A stretch of 64,000 nucleotides of DNA from Rhodobacteraceae bacterium KLH11 (GTDB lineage Bacteria; Pseudomonadota; Alphaproteobacteria; Rhodobacterales; Rhodobacteraceae), in assembly GCA_000158135.1 (NCBI GenBank), contig DS999531.1:2704247-2768246 (forward strand), in the 5' to 3' direction. Made by a program: the position numbers and the translations under genes. Below, piece by piece: positions 48,125-56,803 of this stretch. Numbering within the stretch: the stretch's first letter is position 1; the number at the start of each line of letters is the position of its first letter. The notes beneath the pieces were generated by a model. That model was not told the origin of the DNA and made no database searches. It saw nothing but the letters and a program-made list of their open reading frames with translations.

Positions 48125-50797
48125 ATGCCCACGCTGAACGACATCCGATCAACCTTTCTGAATTATTTCGCCAAGCAGGGGCACGAAGTGGTTGCATCCA
48201 GCCCGCTGGTGCCGCGCAACGACCCGACGCTGATGTTCGTGAACTCGGGTATGGTGCAGTTCAAGAACCTGTTTACCGGTGTGGAAACCCGCGACTATCA
48301 GCGCGCGACAACCTCGCAAAAATGTGTGCGCGCCGGTGGTAAACATAACGATCTGGACAATGTGGGATACACCGCACGTCACCATACCTTCTTTGAAATG
48401 CTGGGGAATTTCTCATTCGGGGATTATTTCAAACCCGAGGCAATCCCTTTTGCATGGGAGTTGATTACCAAGGAATTCGGGATCGACAAAAGCCGCCTGC
48501 TGACAACTGTGTATCACACGGATGATGAGGCGTTTGAGATCTGGAAGAAGGTTGGTGTGCCCGAAGACCGGATCATCCGCATCGCCACAAGCGATAACTT
48601 CTGGCAGATGGGGCCAACCGGCCCCTGTGGCCCGTGCACCGAGATTTTCTATGATCACGGCGATCACATCTGGGGTGGCCCTCCGGGTTCGGCCGAGGAA
48701 GATGGCGACCGTTTTATCGAGATCTGGAACATCGTTTTCATGCAGAACGAACAGTTCGAGGACGGCGCGATGGTAGAGCTCGACATGCAGTCGATCGATA
48801 CCGGTATGGGGCTGGAACGGATTGGCGCGCTGTTGCAGGGCAGCCATGATAACTATGACACCGACCTGTTCAAAACGCTGATCGAGGCGTCGGCGGACGC
48901 CACAAATGTCGACCCCTATGGCGATCAGAATGTACACCACCGGGTGATTGCAGATCACCTGCGTTCGACGTCGTTCCTGATTGCTGATGGGGTGATGCCG
49001 TCAAATGACGGGCGCGGTTATGTGCTGCGCCGCATCATGCGCCGTGCGATGCGCCATGCGCATCTGTTGGGTGCAAAAGATCCGATCATGTATCAGTTGG
49101 TGCCAACTCTGGTACAATTGATGGGGGCGCAGTATTCCGAACTCGGTCAGGCGCAACCTCTGATCGAAGAGACGCTGCTGCTGGAAGAGACCCGCTTCAA
49201 GCAGACGCTGGATCGCGGCCTCAAGCTGCTGGATGACGAGCTTGCCGGTCTGCCCGCAGGTGACCCGTTGCCCGGTGAGGCAGCATTCAAGCTCTATGAT
49301 ACCTACGGATTCCCGCTTGATCTGACACAGGACGCATTGCGCGAAAAAGGCCGCACGGTTGACACTGACGGGTTCGACGCCGCCATGGCTGAACAGAAAG
49401 CCAAGGCCCGCGCAGCTTGGGCAGGATCGGGGGAATCGGCTGATCAGGTGGTCTGGTTCGATGTTCTGGATACAGCCGGGGCCACGGATTTTCTGGGCTA
49501 CGACACCGAGAAGGCCGAAGGCCAGATCGCCGCTCTGGTGGTCGATGGCGTGCTGGTCGACAGCATCGAACAGGGCGGCAGCGGTTGGATCGTGGTCAAT
49601 CAGACCCCGTTTTATGGCGAGGCCGGTGGCCAGGTTGGTGACACGGGCGAGATTCGTCGGCTGGATGCGCGCGATGATGTGGCACGTGTCGAAGACACCC
49701 GAAAGTTTGCCGAGGGCAAGGTCTATGCCCATAAGGTAACCGTTGATCACGGGGCCATCTCGAAAGGGGATGCGGTAGAGCTTGAGGTGGATCACGCCCG
49801 CCGCACCGCCATTCGCGCGAACCATTCGGCGACGCATCTGCTGCATGAAGCCCTGCGCGAGACGCTGGGTGATCATGTGGCACAGCGCGGCTCGCTGAAT
49901 GCGTCAGATCGGCTGCGGTTCGATTTCAGCCACTCCAAGGCGCTGACTTTGGACGAGATGAAAAAGGTTGAGCGTGAGGTCAATGCGTTCATCCGTCAGA
50001 ACTCAACCGTTGAGACACGTATAATGACCCCGGATGACGCCCGCGAACTGGGTGCGCAGGCGCTGTTTGGCGAGAAATACGGCGATGAGGTGCGTGTGGT
50101 CTCGATGGGCAAAGCCACCACCGGTAAAGGGCAGGATGGTGAAACCTGGTCGATCGAGCTTTGTGGGGGAACCCATGTGCGTCAGACCGGTGATATCGGT
50201 ACGTTTGTTGTGCTGGGTGACAGTGCCAGCAGCGCGGGCGTGCGCCGGATTGAAGCTCTGACCGGGGATGAGGCATTCAAATACCTCTCGGCGCAGGATC
50301 ACAGGTTGGGCACGATTGCGCTGGAGCTTAAGGCGCAGCCGGATGATGTGGTGACGCGCGTAAAGTCACTGCTGGATGAACGCAAGGCGTTGCAGAACGA
50401 GGTTGCGCAATTGCGCCGTGATCTGGCCATGGCTGGCGGGGCCGGGCAGGGCGGTGGTTCCGAAGCGCGGGATGTGAACGGGGTTGCGTTCATGGCGCAG
50501 TCGTTGACCGGTGTATCCGGTAAGGACCTGCCGGCGCTGATTGATGAACACAAAAGCCGTTTGGGATCAGGCGTTGTGCTGCTGATCGCGGATACCGGTG
50601 GCAAAGCGGCGGTTGCCGCGGGTGTGACAGCGGATTTGACGGATCAGTTATCTGCAGTGGATCTGGTTCGGGCCGCCGTCGCAGAGCTTGGTGGCAAAGG
50701 CGGCGGCGGGCGTCCGGACATGGCACAGGGCGGTGGCAAGGATGCTTCGAATGCAGACGCGGCGATCAGGGCTGCGGAACAGGTTTTGGGAGGATAA
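48125..50797 (+). CDS. alaS: alanyl-tRNA synthetase
   Basis: The 890-residue class II synthetase charges tRNA-Ala. It starts with the conserved [39 protein letters not shown], has the editing-site text with [14 protein letters not shown] and the CGGTHV zinc segment, and a C-terminal Gly-rich C-Ala domain. Length fits (about 880). The gene follows recA after a hairpin at about 48010-48033 (AAGGCGG/CCGCCTT). Upstream in-frame Met candidates are not family-like, so ATG 48125 was chosen. Confidence 0.97.
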   Translation: MPTLNDIRSTFLNYFAKQGHEVVASSPLVPRNDPTLMFVNSGMVQFKNLFTGVETRDYQRATTSQKCVRAGGKHNDLDNVGYTARHHTFFEMLGNFSFGDYFKPEAIPFAWELITKEFGIDKSRLLTTVYHTDDEAFEIWKKVGVPEDRIIRIATSDNFWQMGPTGPCGPCTEIFYDHGDHIWGGPPGSAEEDGDRFIEIWNIVFMQNEQFEDGAMVELDMQSIDTGMGLERIGALLQGSHDNYDTDLFKTLIEASADATNVDPYGDQNVHHRVIADHLRSTSFLIADGVMPSNDGRGYVLRRIMRRAMRHAHLLGAKDPIMYQLVPTLVQLMGAQYSELGQAQPLIEETLLLEETRFKQTLDRGLKLLDDELAGLPAGDPLPGEAAFKLYDTYGFPLDLTQDALREKGRTVDTDGFDAAMAEQKAKARAAWAGSGESADQVVWFDVLDTAGATDFLGYDTEKAEGQIAALVVDGVLVDSIEQGGSGWIVVNQTPFYGEAGGQVGDTGEIRRLDARDDVARVEDTRKFAEGKVYAHKVTVDHGAISKGDAVELEVDHARRTAIRANHSATHLLHEALRETLGDHVAQRGSLNASDRLRFDFSHSKALTLDEMKKVEREVNAFIRQNSTVETRIMTPDDARELGAQALFGEKYGDEVRVVSMGKATTGKGQDGETWSIELCGGTHVRQTGDIGTFVVLGDSASSAGVRRIEALTGDEAFKYLSAQDHRLGTIALELKAQPDDVVTRVKSLLDERKALQNEVAQLRRDLAMAGGAGQGGGSEARDVNGVAFMAQSLTGVSGKDLPALIDEHKSRLGSGVVLLIADTGGKAAVAAGVTADLTDQLSAVDLVRAAVAELGGKGGGGRPDMAQGGGKDASNADAAIRAAEQVLGG

Positions 50798-50798
50798 G

Positions 50799-51086
50799 AT
50801 GGCAGCACTCTGGATTGCGCATGTAACGGTTACTGATACCGAGGCGTATGGGAAATATGCCGAACTGGCGGGGCCAGCCATCGCGGCGCATGGGGGCGAA
50901 TTCATCGCCCGCGCGGCGCGGTATGTTCAACTGGAAGGCAAAGAGCGCCCACGCAATGTGGTCGCCCGCTTCCCCTCGGTTGACGCAGCGGTGGAATGCT
51001 ACAATTCCGCTGCGTACCAGCAAGCGCTTGATCACGCGCGCGGGGCCAGCGAACGCGAACTGGTTGTTGTTGAGATAACAGACTGA
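50799..51086 (+). CDS. DUF1330 family protein
   Basis: The 95-residue protein has the alpha-beta barrel family pattern MAALWIAHVTVTDTEAYGKYAELAGPAIAAHGGEFIARAARYVQLEG..RNVVARFPSVDAAVECYNSAAYQQALDHARG, typical of DUF1330 (dimeric alpha-beta fold). The function is unknown. It begins one base after the alaS stop and is likely cotranscribed. A strong terminator follows. Confidence 0.9.
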   Translation: MAALWIAHVTVTDTEAYGKYAELAGPAIAAHGGEFIARAARYVQLEGKERPRNVVARFPSVDAAVECYNSAAYQQALDHARGASERELVVVEITD

Positions 51087-51448
51087 GAATCGCACCCATT
51101 TCGAAACTTCTGTAACGCAACGAACGCTGGTTCGTTGCGTTTTTTGTGATTGCGCCTTGCGTGGATGCCGCTTTGTTCGTCAGGCGAGGTCTTTATTATT
51201 TTGTTATACGTCAAATAGTTACCTAGATTTCGCCAGACGCTTGCACAAGTAAGCCGAACAAATTGTGGCGGGTGACGCCATGATCTTGCGCGGAAATGGT
51301 CACGAAAACCGACGAATTTCCGCCGCTTTTCCCCCTCACCTTGACGAAAGATTGCGCGCGACCAGGGGTTTGCGGATATTTTCAGGAAACCAGACAGGGT
51401 TCTGACGCGCTTCGATCATATGGATTGTACAGGACTCGAGGGACAGGC
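51087..51448. other. 362-base gap between DUF1330 and the BTLCP gene
   Basis: The first part holds the terminator at 51115. The rest is AT-rich and would contain the promoter of the transglutaminase-like gene; no other gene was seen. Confidence 0.6.
51115..51145 (+). terminator. intrinsic terminator after the alaS operon
   Basis: ACGCAACGAAC pairs perfectly (11 bases) with GTTCGTTGCGT around GCTG, followed by TTTTTG. Confidence 0.92.
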
Positions 51449-52069
51449 ATGAAAACCTTTGGCACTCTGCTAGGCGCGATGGGCAAACCTGCGGCAAAAC
51501 TATGCAATCAGGTCAGTATGGCAGTTGTGTTATCGGGGTCGTTGTTGATTGGCGGCGAGGTATCGGCAAAGGATGCCGCGTTTATCCAGAGCGTGGCCGC
51601 TTCGCCACCACCTTCAGGTGCACAGCAGCTCTGCCGACAGTATTCCTGGGCGTGTGCACATAACAGCGCCACCAGATTGTCCAGTGCGCAGGAAATGCAG
51701 TTGGTCAAGCAGATCAACCGCCGCGTGAATGCATCGACGCGGGAAATAACCGACCAGTCCCAATATAAAACCCGCGAGATGTGGGCATTGCCGACCTCAC
51801 GAGGGGGAGATTGCGAAGATTTCGCCCTGCTGAAAAAGCGGGATCTGATCAGAGCGGGTATCGATCCGCGTAAACTTCTGATCGCAACCGTTCTGGACAC
51901 CCGCCGCAATTCTCACGCTGTGCTGGTTTACCGTTCCAGTCAGGGTGACCTTGTGCTTGATAACCTGACCAACCGGATCAAGCCATGGAATGATACGCGT
52001 TATCTTTTCTTGCGAATGCAGGACCCGAAACAACCACGCAACTGGGTTGGTGTCTACGGGCGGAGCTAA
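51449..52069 (+). CDS. bacterial transglutaminase-like cysteine peptidase (BTLCP)
   Basis: The 206-residue exported protein has a hydrophobic N-terminus and the papain-like catalytic triad of the BTLCP family: Cys122 in GGDCEDFALLK, His156 in NSHAVLVYR and Asp171 in LVLDNL. Family members such as LapG cut adhesins, and others are uncharacterised. ATG 51449 follows GAGGGACAGG. No LapD or adhesin is in the window, so a biofilm role is only a possibility. Confidence 0.88.
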   Translation: MKTFGTLLGAMGKPAAKLCNQVSMAVVLSGSLLIGGEVSAKDAAFIQSVAASPPPSGAQQLCRQYSWACAHNSATRLSSAQEMQLVKQINRRVNASTREITDQSQYKTREMWALPTSRGGDCEDFALLKKRDLIRAGIDPRKLLIATVLDTRRNSHAVLVYRSSQGDLVLDNLTNRIKPWNDTRYLFLRMQDPKQPRNWVGVYGRS

Positions 52070-52115
52070 GTTGCCTTAGTCTGGCTCCACCCGTCTTGTT
52101 GGGATAGAAGTGACC

Positions 52116-52619
52116 TTAGGTGTTGTTACCATCACCGTTTGGATCCCCCGGGTTTTCACTTTCTGAACCCGGGCCGCCGCCACCGGTACCACCGCCGCCG
52201 CCACCGGTACCACCGCCGCCGCCACCGGTACCACCGCCGCCGCCACCGGTACCACCGCCGTCGCCACCGTCACCACCGTCGTCGCCGCCATCACCACCGA
52301 AGGTCTCGTCATCGCGCCCGTCACCGGAGCGTTGTTCAGCAAAACCGATAGATGCAGTTGGAAGGTCGGTTAGTACTGCAGCAAAACCAGGGCAGTCGAC
52401 CAGAGTACGTTCGATGATGTCCTCAAAGTCGGCGCGCCGCTGAAGGTAGCGCAGCATCCGCGTACTCACGGTGTCGCAGGCACAAAGTGTATCAGAGGAT
52501 ACGGATTGTCTTGCTGTTTTTACGGTGCACATCTCAGCTGCTTGCGCAGGTCCGACCCAAACGATGGGCAATGCCGCACTGGCAAAAACAACGGATAACA
52601 ACTTGGATTTAATGCGCAT
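52116..52619 (-). CDS. secreted protein with glycine-rich repeat tail
   Basis: The 167-residue product has a signal peptide (ends GPAQAAE), a small N-terminal domain (about 29-95) with cysteines at 31, 46, 48 and 76 that could form disulfides, and a low-complexity C-terminal half (about 108-150) rich in Gly and Asp, with four GGTGGGG-type repeats, then an acidic end (PGDPNGDGNNT). I found no known domain. Repeat number is likely variable between strains. It stands alone on its strand after typA. Confidence 0.75.
   Translation of the reverse strand: MRIKSKLLSVVFASAALPIVWVGPAQAAEMCTVKTARQSVSSDTLCACDTVSTRMLRYLQRRADFEDIIERTLVDCPGFAAVLTDLPTASIGFAEQRSGDGRDDETFGGDGGDDGGDGGDGGGTGGGGGGTGGGGGGTGGGGGGTGGGGPGSESENPGDPNGDGNNT
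52180..52263 (-). repeat. four tandem 21-base repeats in the glycine-rich gene
   Basis: The unit CCACCGGTACCACCGCCGCCG occurs at 52180, 52201, 52222 and 52243, the last with one base change near its end. Each unit encodes seven residues, so copy changes keep the frame. Confidence 0.95.
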
Positions 52620-52780
52620 AGCGCCACTCCTCGGATACTCGTTAACTACATCGCCGTATACAAAAACGGCGTCACACTTTGAACATAAATTCCTCTTTCT
52701 ATCGCCTATTTTCAAGCCAACAGTTTGGTGAGTGTCTGTGATCCAGCTCACTCATGAGGCGATTTACATATAAAAAACAA

Positions 52781-52817
52781 AAGGAAGACCTGACGTGGGG
52801 GCAGGCCTTCCTTTTTT
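52781..52817 (-). terminator. bidirectional terminator downstream of typA
   Basis: AAGGAAG pairs with CTTCCTT, with an inner CCTG/CAGG pair, and T-runs lie on both sides (TTTTTT after it on plus, TTTTGTTTTTT on minus). It ends the typA transcript on the minus strand. Confidence 0.75.
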
Positions 52818-52895
52818 CGTGCTGTTTCTGAGTTGGCGTAAAAATGTCACGATTGCGGCATTGTTTCCGTCACGTGAACAAGCTTGCAGCGCTCA

Positions 52896-54713
52896 TCAGG
52901 CTGATTTAGCCATCCGTTTACGCTCATGCGGATCAAGGTAGCGTTTGCGCAGCCGGATTGCGTTTGGCGTAACCTCTACCAACTCGTCGTCATCGATATA
53001 GGCGATGGCCTCTTCCAGCGAGAACTGAACATGCGGTGTCAGTCGAACCGCATCGTCCGAGCCGCTGGCACGTACATTGGTCAGTTTCTTGCCCTTCAGC
53101 GGGTTCACCTCAAGATCGTTGTCGCGTGAATGTTCGCCGATCACCATGCCTTGATAGACATCGGTCTGTGGCCCCACAAACATCCGGCCCCGCTCTTCCA
53201 GGTTCCACAAGGCATAGGCGACGGCCTGACCCTTCTCCATCGAGATCAGCACACCTGCGCGGCGGCCCGGGATTTGTCCCTTGTGGGGTGCCCAGTCGTG
53301 GAACACGCGGTTCAGCACGCCGGTGCCGCGCGTATCGGTCAGGAATTCACCGTGATAGCCGATCAGCCCGCGTGAGGGCACATGCGCGATGATGCGGGTT
53401 TTACCAGCCCCGGCAGGGCGCATCTCGACCAGTTCGCCTTTGCGGGCACCGGTGATCTTTTCAATAACCGAACCGGAATAGTCGTCATCCACATCGATGG
53501 TGACCTCTTCGATGGGCTCAAGGCGTCGACCATCTTCCTGGCGGAACAGAACCTGCGGGCGCGAGATGCTGAGTTCAAACCCTTCGCGACGCATGTTTTC
53601 GATCAGAACACCCATCTGCAGTTCACCGCGCCCGGCGACTTCGAAGGCTTCGCCGCCCGGAGTGTCGGTGATGCGGATGGCGACGTTCGATTCGGCCTCT
53701 TTCATCAGGCGATCGCGGATCACACGGGATTGGACCTTCTTGCCATCACGTCCAGCCAGAGGGGAATCGTTGATGCCAAAGGTCACGGTGATGGTTGGCG
53801 GGTCGATGGGTTGCGCGGGCAGGGCGTCTTCTACCTGCGGGGCGACCAGAGAATCTGCCACGGTGGCTTTGCTCATACCTGCGATAGTGACGATATCGCC
53901 AGCTTCGGCCACATCGATGGGCTGTTGGGCGAGGCCGCGGAAGGCCAGAATCTTGGAGGCGCGGAAGCTCTCGATCAAACTGCCATCGCGGCTGAGCGCT
54001 TTGAGGCTGTCACCTGCCTTTAGTGTTCCGCTTTCCACACGACCGGTCAGAATGCGCCCGATAAACGGGTCGCTTCCCAACGTAGTGGCGAGCATCCGGA
54101 AGGGCTCATCCTTCTTTTCGATCTGTTTTGGGGCAGGGACGTGATCAACAATCAGATCAAACAGCGCAGTCAGGTCTTTGCGCGGCCCATCCAGTTCCAT
54201 ATCCGCCCAGCCCGAACGGCCCGAGGCGTACATGGCCGGGAAATCCAGCTGATCATCATCAGCGCCGAGATTGGCGAAAAGGTCAAAGCATTCATCCAGC
54301 GCCCGGTCAGGCTCGGCATCCGGTTTGTCGACCTTGTTCAGCACCACGATGGGGCGCAAGCCCAGAGCCAGCGCCTTGGATGTCACGAACTTGGTTTGCG
54401 GCATGGGGCCTTCGGCTGCGTCGACCAGCAGGACAACACCGTCGACCATGCTGAGAATCCGTTCGACCTCGCCCCCGAAATCGGCGTGGCCGGGGGTGTC
54501 GACGATGTTGATGCGCGTGTCTTTCCACTCAACACTGGTGGCTTTGGCCAGAATGGTAATGCCGCGCTCGCGTTCCAGATCGTTGCTGTCCATGGCGCGC
54601 TCGGCCACGGCCTGATTTTCCCGGAACGCGCCGGATTGTTTGAGAAGCTCATCCACCAGGGTGGTTTTACCGTGGTCCACGTGAGCGATGATTGCGATAT
54701 TGCGCAGGTCCAT
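52896..54713 (-). CDS. typA: translational GTPase TypA/BipA
   Basis: The 605-residue GTPase acts on the ribosome under stress. The G domain has [16 protein letters not shown] (G1), RGITI (G2), [14 protein letters not shown] (G3), NKVDKPDA (G4) and further EF-Tu/EF-G-like domains, with the BipA-specific C-terminal domain ([22 protein letters not shown]). Length matches the family. It stands as a single gene ending at a terminator. Confidence 0.97.
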   Translation of the reverse strand: MDLRNIAIIAHVDHGKTTLVDELLKQSGAFRENQAVAERAMDSNDLERERGITILAKATSVEWKDTRINIVDTPGHADFGGEVERILSMVDGVVLLVDAAEGPMPQTKFVTSKALALGLRPIVVLNKVDKPDAEPDRALDECFDLFANLGADDDQLDFPAMYASGRSGWADMELDGPRKDLTALFDLIVDHVPAPKQIEKKDEPFRMLATTLGSDPFIGRILTGRVESGTLKAGDSLKALSRDGSLIESFRASKILAFRGLAQQPIDVAEAGDIVTIAGMSKATVADSLVAPQVEDALPAQPIDPPTITVTFGINDSPLAGRDGKKVQSRVIRDRLMKEAESNVAIRITDTPGGEAFEVAGRGELQMGVLIENMRREGFELSISRPQVLFRQEDGRRLEPIEEVTIDVDDDYSGSVIEKITGARKGELVEMRPAGAGKTRIIAHVPSRGLIGYHGEFLTDTRGTGVLNRVFHDWAPHKGQIPGRRAGVLISMEKGQAVAYALWNLEERGRMFVGPQTDVYQGMVIGEHSRDNDLEVNPLKGKKLTNVRASGSDDAVRLTPHVQFSLEEAIAYIDDDELVEVTPNAIRLRKRYLDPHERKRMAKSA

Positions 54714-54895
54714 GAGAGGTCAGCCTTTGAACGGGAAGTTGCCGCGCGCATAACGCGGCGCGGCGAAATATGCCAGCCCTAACCGGTGGGCAGTGATCTG
54801 CTGTGGCAAAAATAGACGAGTGATCAGAATCGGGCAGACACGGTGTTTTGGTGGATCGGTTCGCCTGAATACGGATAACACAACCCTAAAATGAA

Positions 54896-54917
54896 GTTTA
54901 CCAAAGGTCAGGTAAAC
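54896..54917. promoter_or_regulatory. perfect inverted repeat in the typA-small gene spacer
   Basis: GTTTACC and GGTAAAC are exact reverse complements separated by 8 bases (centre spacing 15), the layout of a dimeric regulator's operator. It lies 74 bases before the 43-codon gene and about 180 bases from the typA start. The regulator is unknown. Confidence 0.4.
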
Positions 54918-54962
54918 CGGACTATTCGGGCATAAGGCGTCGTGTTAGCAACTTAAGCGTGG

Positions 54963-54978
54963 TTAGTAAGTTGTTAAC
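54963..54978 (+). promoter_or_regulatory. CtrA-like box (one mismatch) before the 43-codon gene
   Basis: TTAG-TAAGTTG-TTAAC matches TTAA-N7-TTAAC except for one base, ending 13 bases before ATG 54991. It overlaps the likely ribosome-binding region, so a repressing role or chance is possible. Confidence 0.35.
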
Positions 54979-54990
54979 GAGTCTGATGAT

Positions 54991-55122
54991 ATGACGAATT
55001 TCGCAAAATCTGTCATTATCGTTTCGGTATTGATAGTGGCGCTGGGGTGGCTTGCAGGCGGGGGGTCCGTCGACATTGATGCAGCCCAGAATGTTGAACG
55101 GTTAACGGGTATTCAGGTTTAG
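54991..55122 (+). CDS. small 43-residue single-helix membrane protein
   Basis: The frame starts at ATG 54991 and encodes MTNFAKSVIIVSVLIVALGW followed by LAGGGSVDIDAAQNVERLTGIQV, stopping with TAG at 55122. It has one hydrophobic stretch (residues 7-22), so it is either a single-pass membrane protein or an exported one with an uncleaved signal. The support is its own terminator 24 bases downstream and the regulatory-looking repeats upstream. No clear SD precedes the start. No family was recognised; expression is inferred only from context. Confidence 0.5.
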   Translation: MTNFAKSVIIVSVLIVALGWLAGGGSVDIDAAQNVERLTGIQV

Positions 55123-55145
55123 GCGCCCGCCGAACGATATATGTG

Positions 55146-55172
55146 AAAAGGAGCCTTCGGGCTCCTTTTCTT
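55146..55172. terminator. bidirectional terminator
   Basis: AAAAGGAGCC-TTCG-GGCTCCTTTT is a perfect 10-base stem with a UUCG loop and T-runs on both strands. It lies between the 43-codon gene (plus) and the convergent hypothetical gene (minus). Confidence 0.9.
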
Positions 55173-55213
55173 TATTCCGGGTTCTTTAGTCCGGGGCGAT
55201 GCCTGACCGCGTT

Positions 55214-55459
55214 TTACTGTTTTTCGATGGCTTTGAGTTTCGAACGATGCTCGGACAGTCTTTTTACAACGAACTGCCGCGCCTTGCGTTCGGCCAGCCG
55301 GACACGGATTTCGGTCAGAAACGCTTCTTCCAGAGATTGCGATGATGCGCCAAGCAACTCGCCAACCTCAACAAAGAACCGGTCCTCACCGGTTTCATCC
55401 ATCACTTTCATCGTGTCCTCTGCCAGTCGGGCGGCGAGGGCGGTGACGGTGTCAGACAT
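55214..55459 (-). CDS. small hypothetical protein
   Basis: The 81-residue protein (MSDTVTALAARLAEDTMKVMDETGEDRFFVEVGELLGASSQSLEEAFLTEIRVRLAERKARQF) has no known domain and looks fully helical. Its ATG overlaps the stop of the hydrolase gene by one base, so it is probably cotranscribed with it. The ends are flanked by a terminator. Confidence 0.65.
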   Translation of the reverse strand: MSDTVTALAARLAEDTMKVMDETGEDRFFVEVGELLGASSQSLEEAFLTEIRVRLAERKARQFVVKRLSEHRSKLKAIEKQ

Positions 55460-56112
55460 CAGCGTGTGTTCTCGGTCAGGCGGCGTTTAACATAGTCGGT
55501 CACGTCGGTCATCAGCGTGTCCATGTGACGGTCCTGGAAGAAATGGTCAGCACCTTCCACCTCGTTATGGGTGATGGTGATGCCTTTTTGCTCGTGCAGT
55601 TTGCCGACCAGAGATGCGGTATCTGCGGGCGGTGCCACGCGATCAGCCAGACCGTTGATGATCAGACCCGAAGACGGGCAGGGCGCGAGAAACGAGAAAT
55701 CATACATGTTCGCGGGTGGCGAAACGCTGATGAAGCCGGTGATCTCGGGGCGGCGCATCAGCAGTTGCATGCCGATCCATGCGCCGAATGAAAAGCCAGC
55801 AACCCAGCAATGCTTGGAATTGTTGTTCATCGATTGCAGGTAATCCAGCGCCGAGGCCGCGTCGCTCAACTCACCTACGCCCTGATCATATTCGCCCTGA
55901 CTGCGCCCGACGCCGCGGAAGTTAAAGCGCAGAACAGTGAAGCCCATGTTATAAAAGGCATAGTGCAGGTTGTAGACCACCTTGTTGTTCATGGTCCCGC
56001 CGAACTGGGGATGCGGGTGAAGCACGATGGCGATCGGTGCGTCTTTTTCCTTTTGCGGGTGGTAGCGGCCTTCCAGGCGGCCTTCGGGTCCGGGAAAAAT
56101 CACCTCGGGCAT
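55459..56112 (-). CDS. alpha/beta hydrolase
   Basis: The 217-residue protein has the alpha/beta hydrolase fold with oxyanion region VLHPHPQFGGT, nucleophile elbow GFSFGAW, an acidic residue in NGLADRVAPP and the histidine in EGADHFF. This matches the group of small esterase-type hydrolases near dienelactone hydrolases. ATG 56112 starts MPEVIFPG; upstream in-frame residues are not supported. It is divergent from iscR across the ICE box and overlaps the next small gene. Confidence 0.82.
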   Translation of the reverse strand: MPEVIFPGPEGRLEGRYHPQKEKDAPIAIVLHPHPQFGGTMNNKVVYNLHYAFYNMGFTVLRFNFRGVGRSQGEYDQGVGELSDAASALDYLQSMNNNSKHCWVAGFSFGAWIGMQLLMRRPEITGFISVSPPANMYDFSFLAPCPSSGLIINGLADRVAPPADTASLVGKLHEQKGITITHNEVEGADHFFQDRHMDTLMTDVTDYVKRRLTENTR

Positions 56113-56179
56113 GTGTGCTTTGGTCCTGTTTTTTGACGCGTCGGTACGAAGATGATCTTGACGGTAATCATCCGGCACC

Positions 56180-56194
56180 TTAGAACGGTTCTAA
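56180..56194. promoter_or_regulatory. ICE box (Irr-type) upstream of iscR-suf
   Basis: TTAGAA-CGG-TTCTAA matches the iron control element TTTAGAA-N3-TTCTAAA over the 12 core positions. It lies 96 bases before the iscR start and 67 bases before the divergent hydrolase. In Rhodobacterales the iron regulator Irr binds this type of site at Fe-S and haem genes. Confidence 0.75.
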
Positions 56195-56290
56195 TTACAT
56201 TGTGGCGCGTTACAGCGCTGCCAGTGGGAGATACGCATTGGCTGCGGCAACGTCAATGTTTTCGCGTGGTTCTTGGCGGGAGGAAATGAT

Positions 56291-56749
56291 ATGAAACTGT
56301 CGACCAAGGGCCGCTATGCCATGGTTGCACTGGCTGACATCGCGCTGCAATCATCTGACGCGCTGGTCACGCTGGGCGAGATTTCGGAACGTCAGGACAT
56401 TTCGCTTCCCTACCTTGAACAGCTTTTCGTCAAGCTGCGCCGCGCCGATCTGGTCAGCTCGGTTCGTGGCCCGGGCGGGGGGTACCGTCTGGCGCGCGCG
56501 CCCTCGGAGATCCGGGTGGTCGAGATTCTGGCGGCTGTTGATGAGACGGTGGATGCGATGCACAAGGGGGCCGGGGCTACGGGCGCGTCTTCGGGCAGTC
56601 GGGCGCAATCCCTGACCAATCGGCTGTGGGAAAGCCTCAGCGCGAATGTCTATGTGTTTCTGCATCAAACCCGGCTGTCAGATGTGATCCGGAATGATAT
56701 GGCACCGTGCCCGGCGGTCCCGACCTTGTTTTCGGTTGTGGACGACTAA
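56291..56749 (+). CDS. iscR: Rrf2-family regulator IscR, lacking the three cluster cysteines
   Basis: The 152-residue protein begins with the IscR winged-helix text MKLSTKGRYAMVALADIAL, EISERQDISLPYLEQLFVKLRRADLVSSVRGPGGGYRLAR. In the loop after about residue 92, where most IscR proteins carry three cysteines for a [2Fe-2S] cluster, this one reads KGAGATGASSGSRAQSL, and the only cysteine is Cys140 in MAPCPA. A one-cysteine IscR is known from Rhodobacter, where it still binds an Fe-S cluster in an unusual way. GGGAGGAAATGAT gives a good RBS. It heads the suf operon and an ICE box lies upstream. Confidence 0.92.
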   Translation: MKLSTKGRYAMVALADIALQSSDALVTLGEISERQDISLPYLEQLFVKLRRADLVSSVRGPGGGYRLARAPSEIRVVEILAAVDETVDAMHKGAGATGASSGSRAQSLTNRLWESLSANVYVFLHQTRLSDVIRNDMAPCPAVPTLFSVVDD

Positions 56750-56803
56750 TCCGGCGATGCGGTTGATGTGCTTGGAAAGACCCATGTTGGAAAAGATACA
56801 TCT

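Noticed and set aside
52180-52263. CRISPR-like repeat array
   Set aside because: The repeats are contiguous without spacers and encode a glycine-rich tail in frame.
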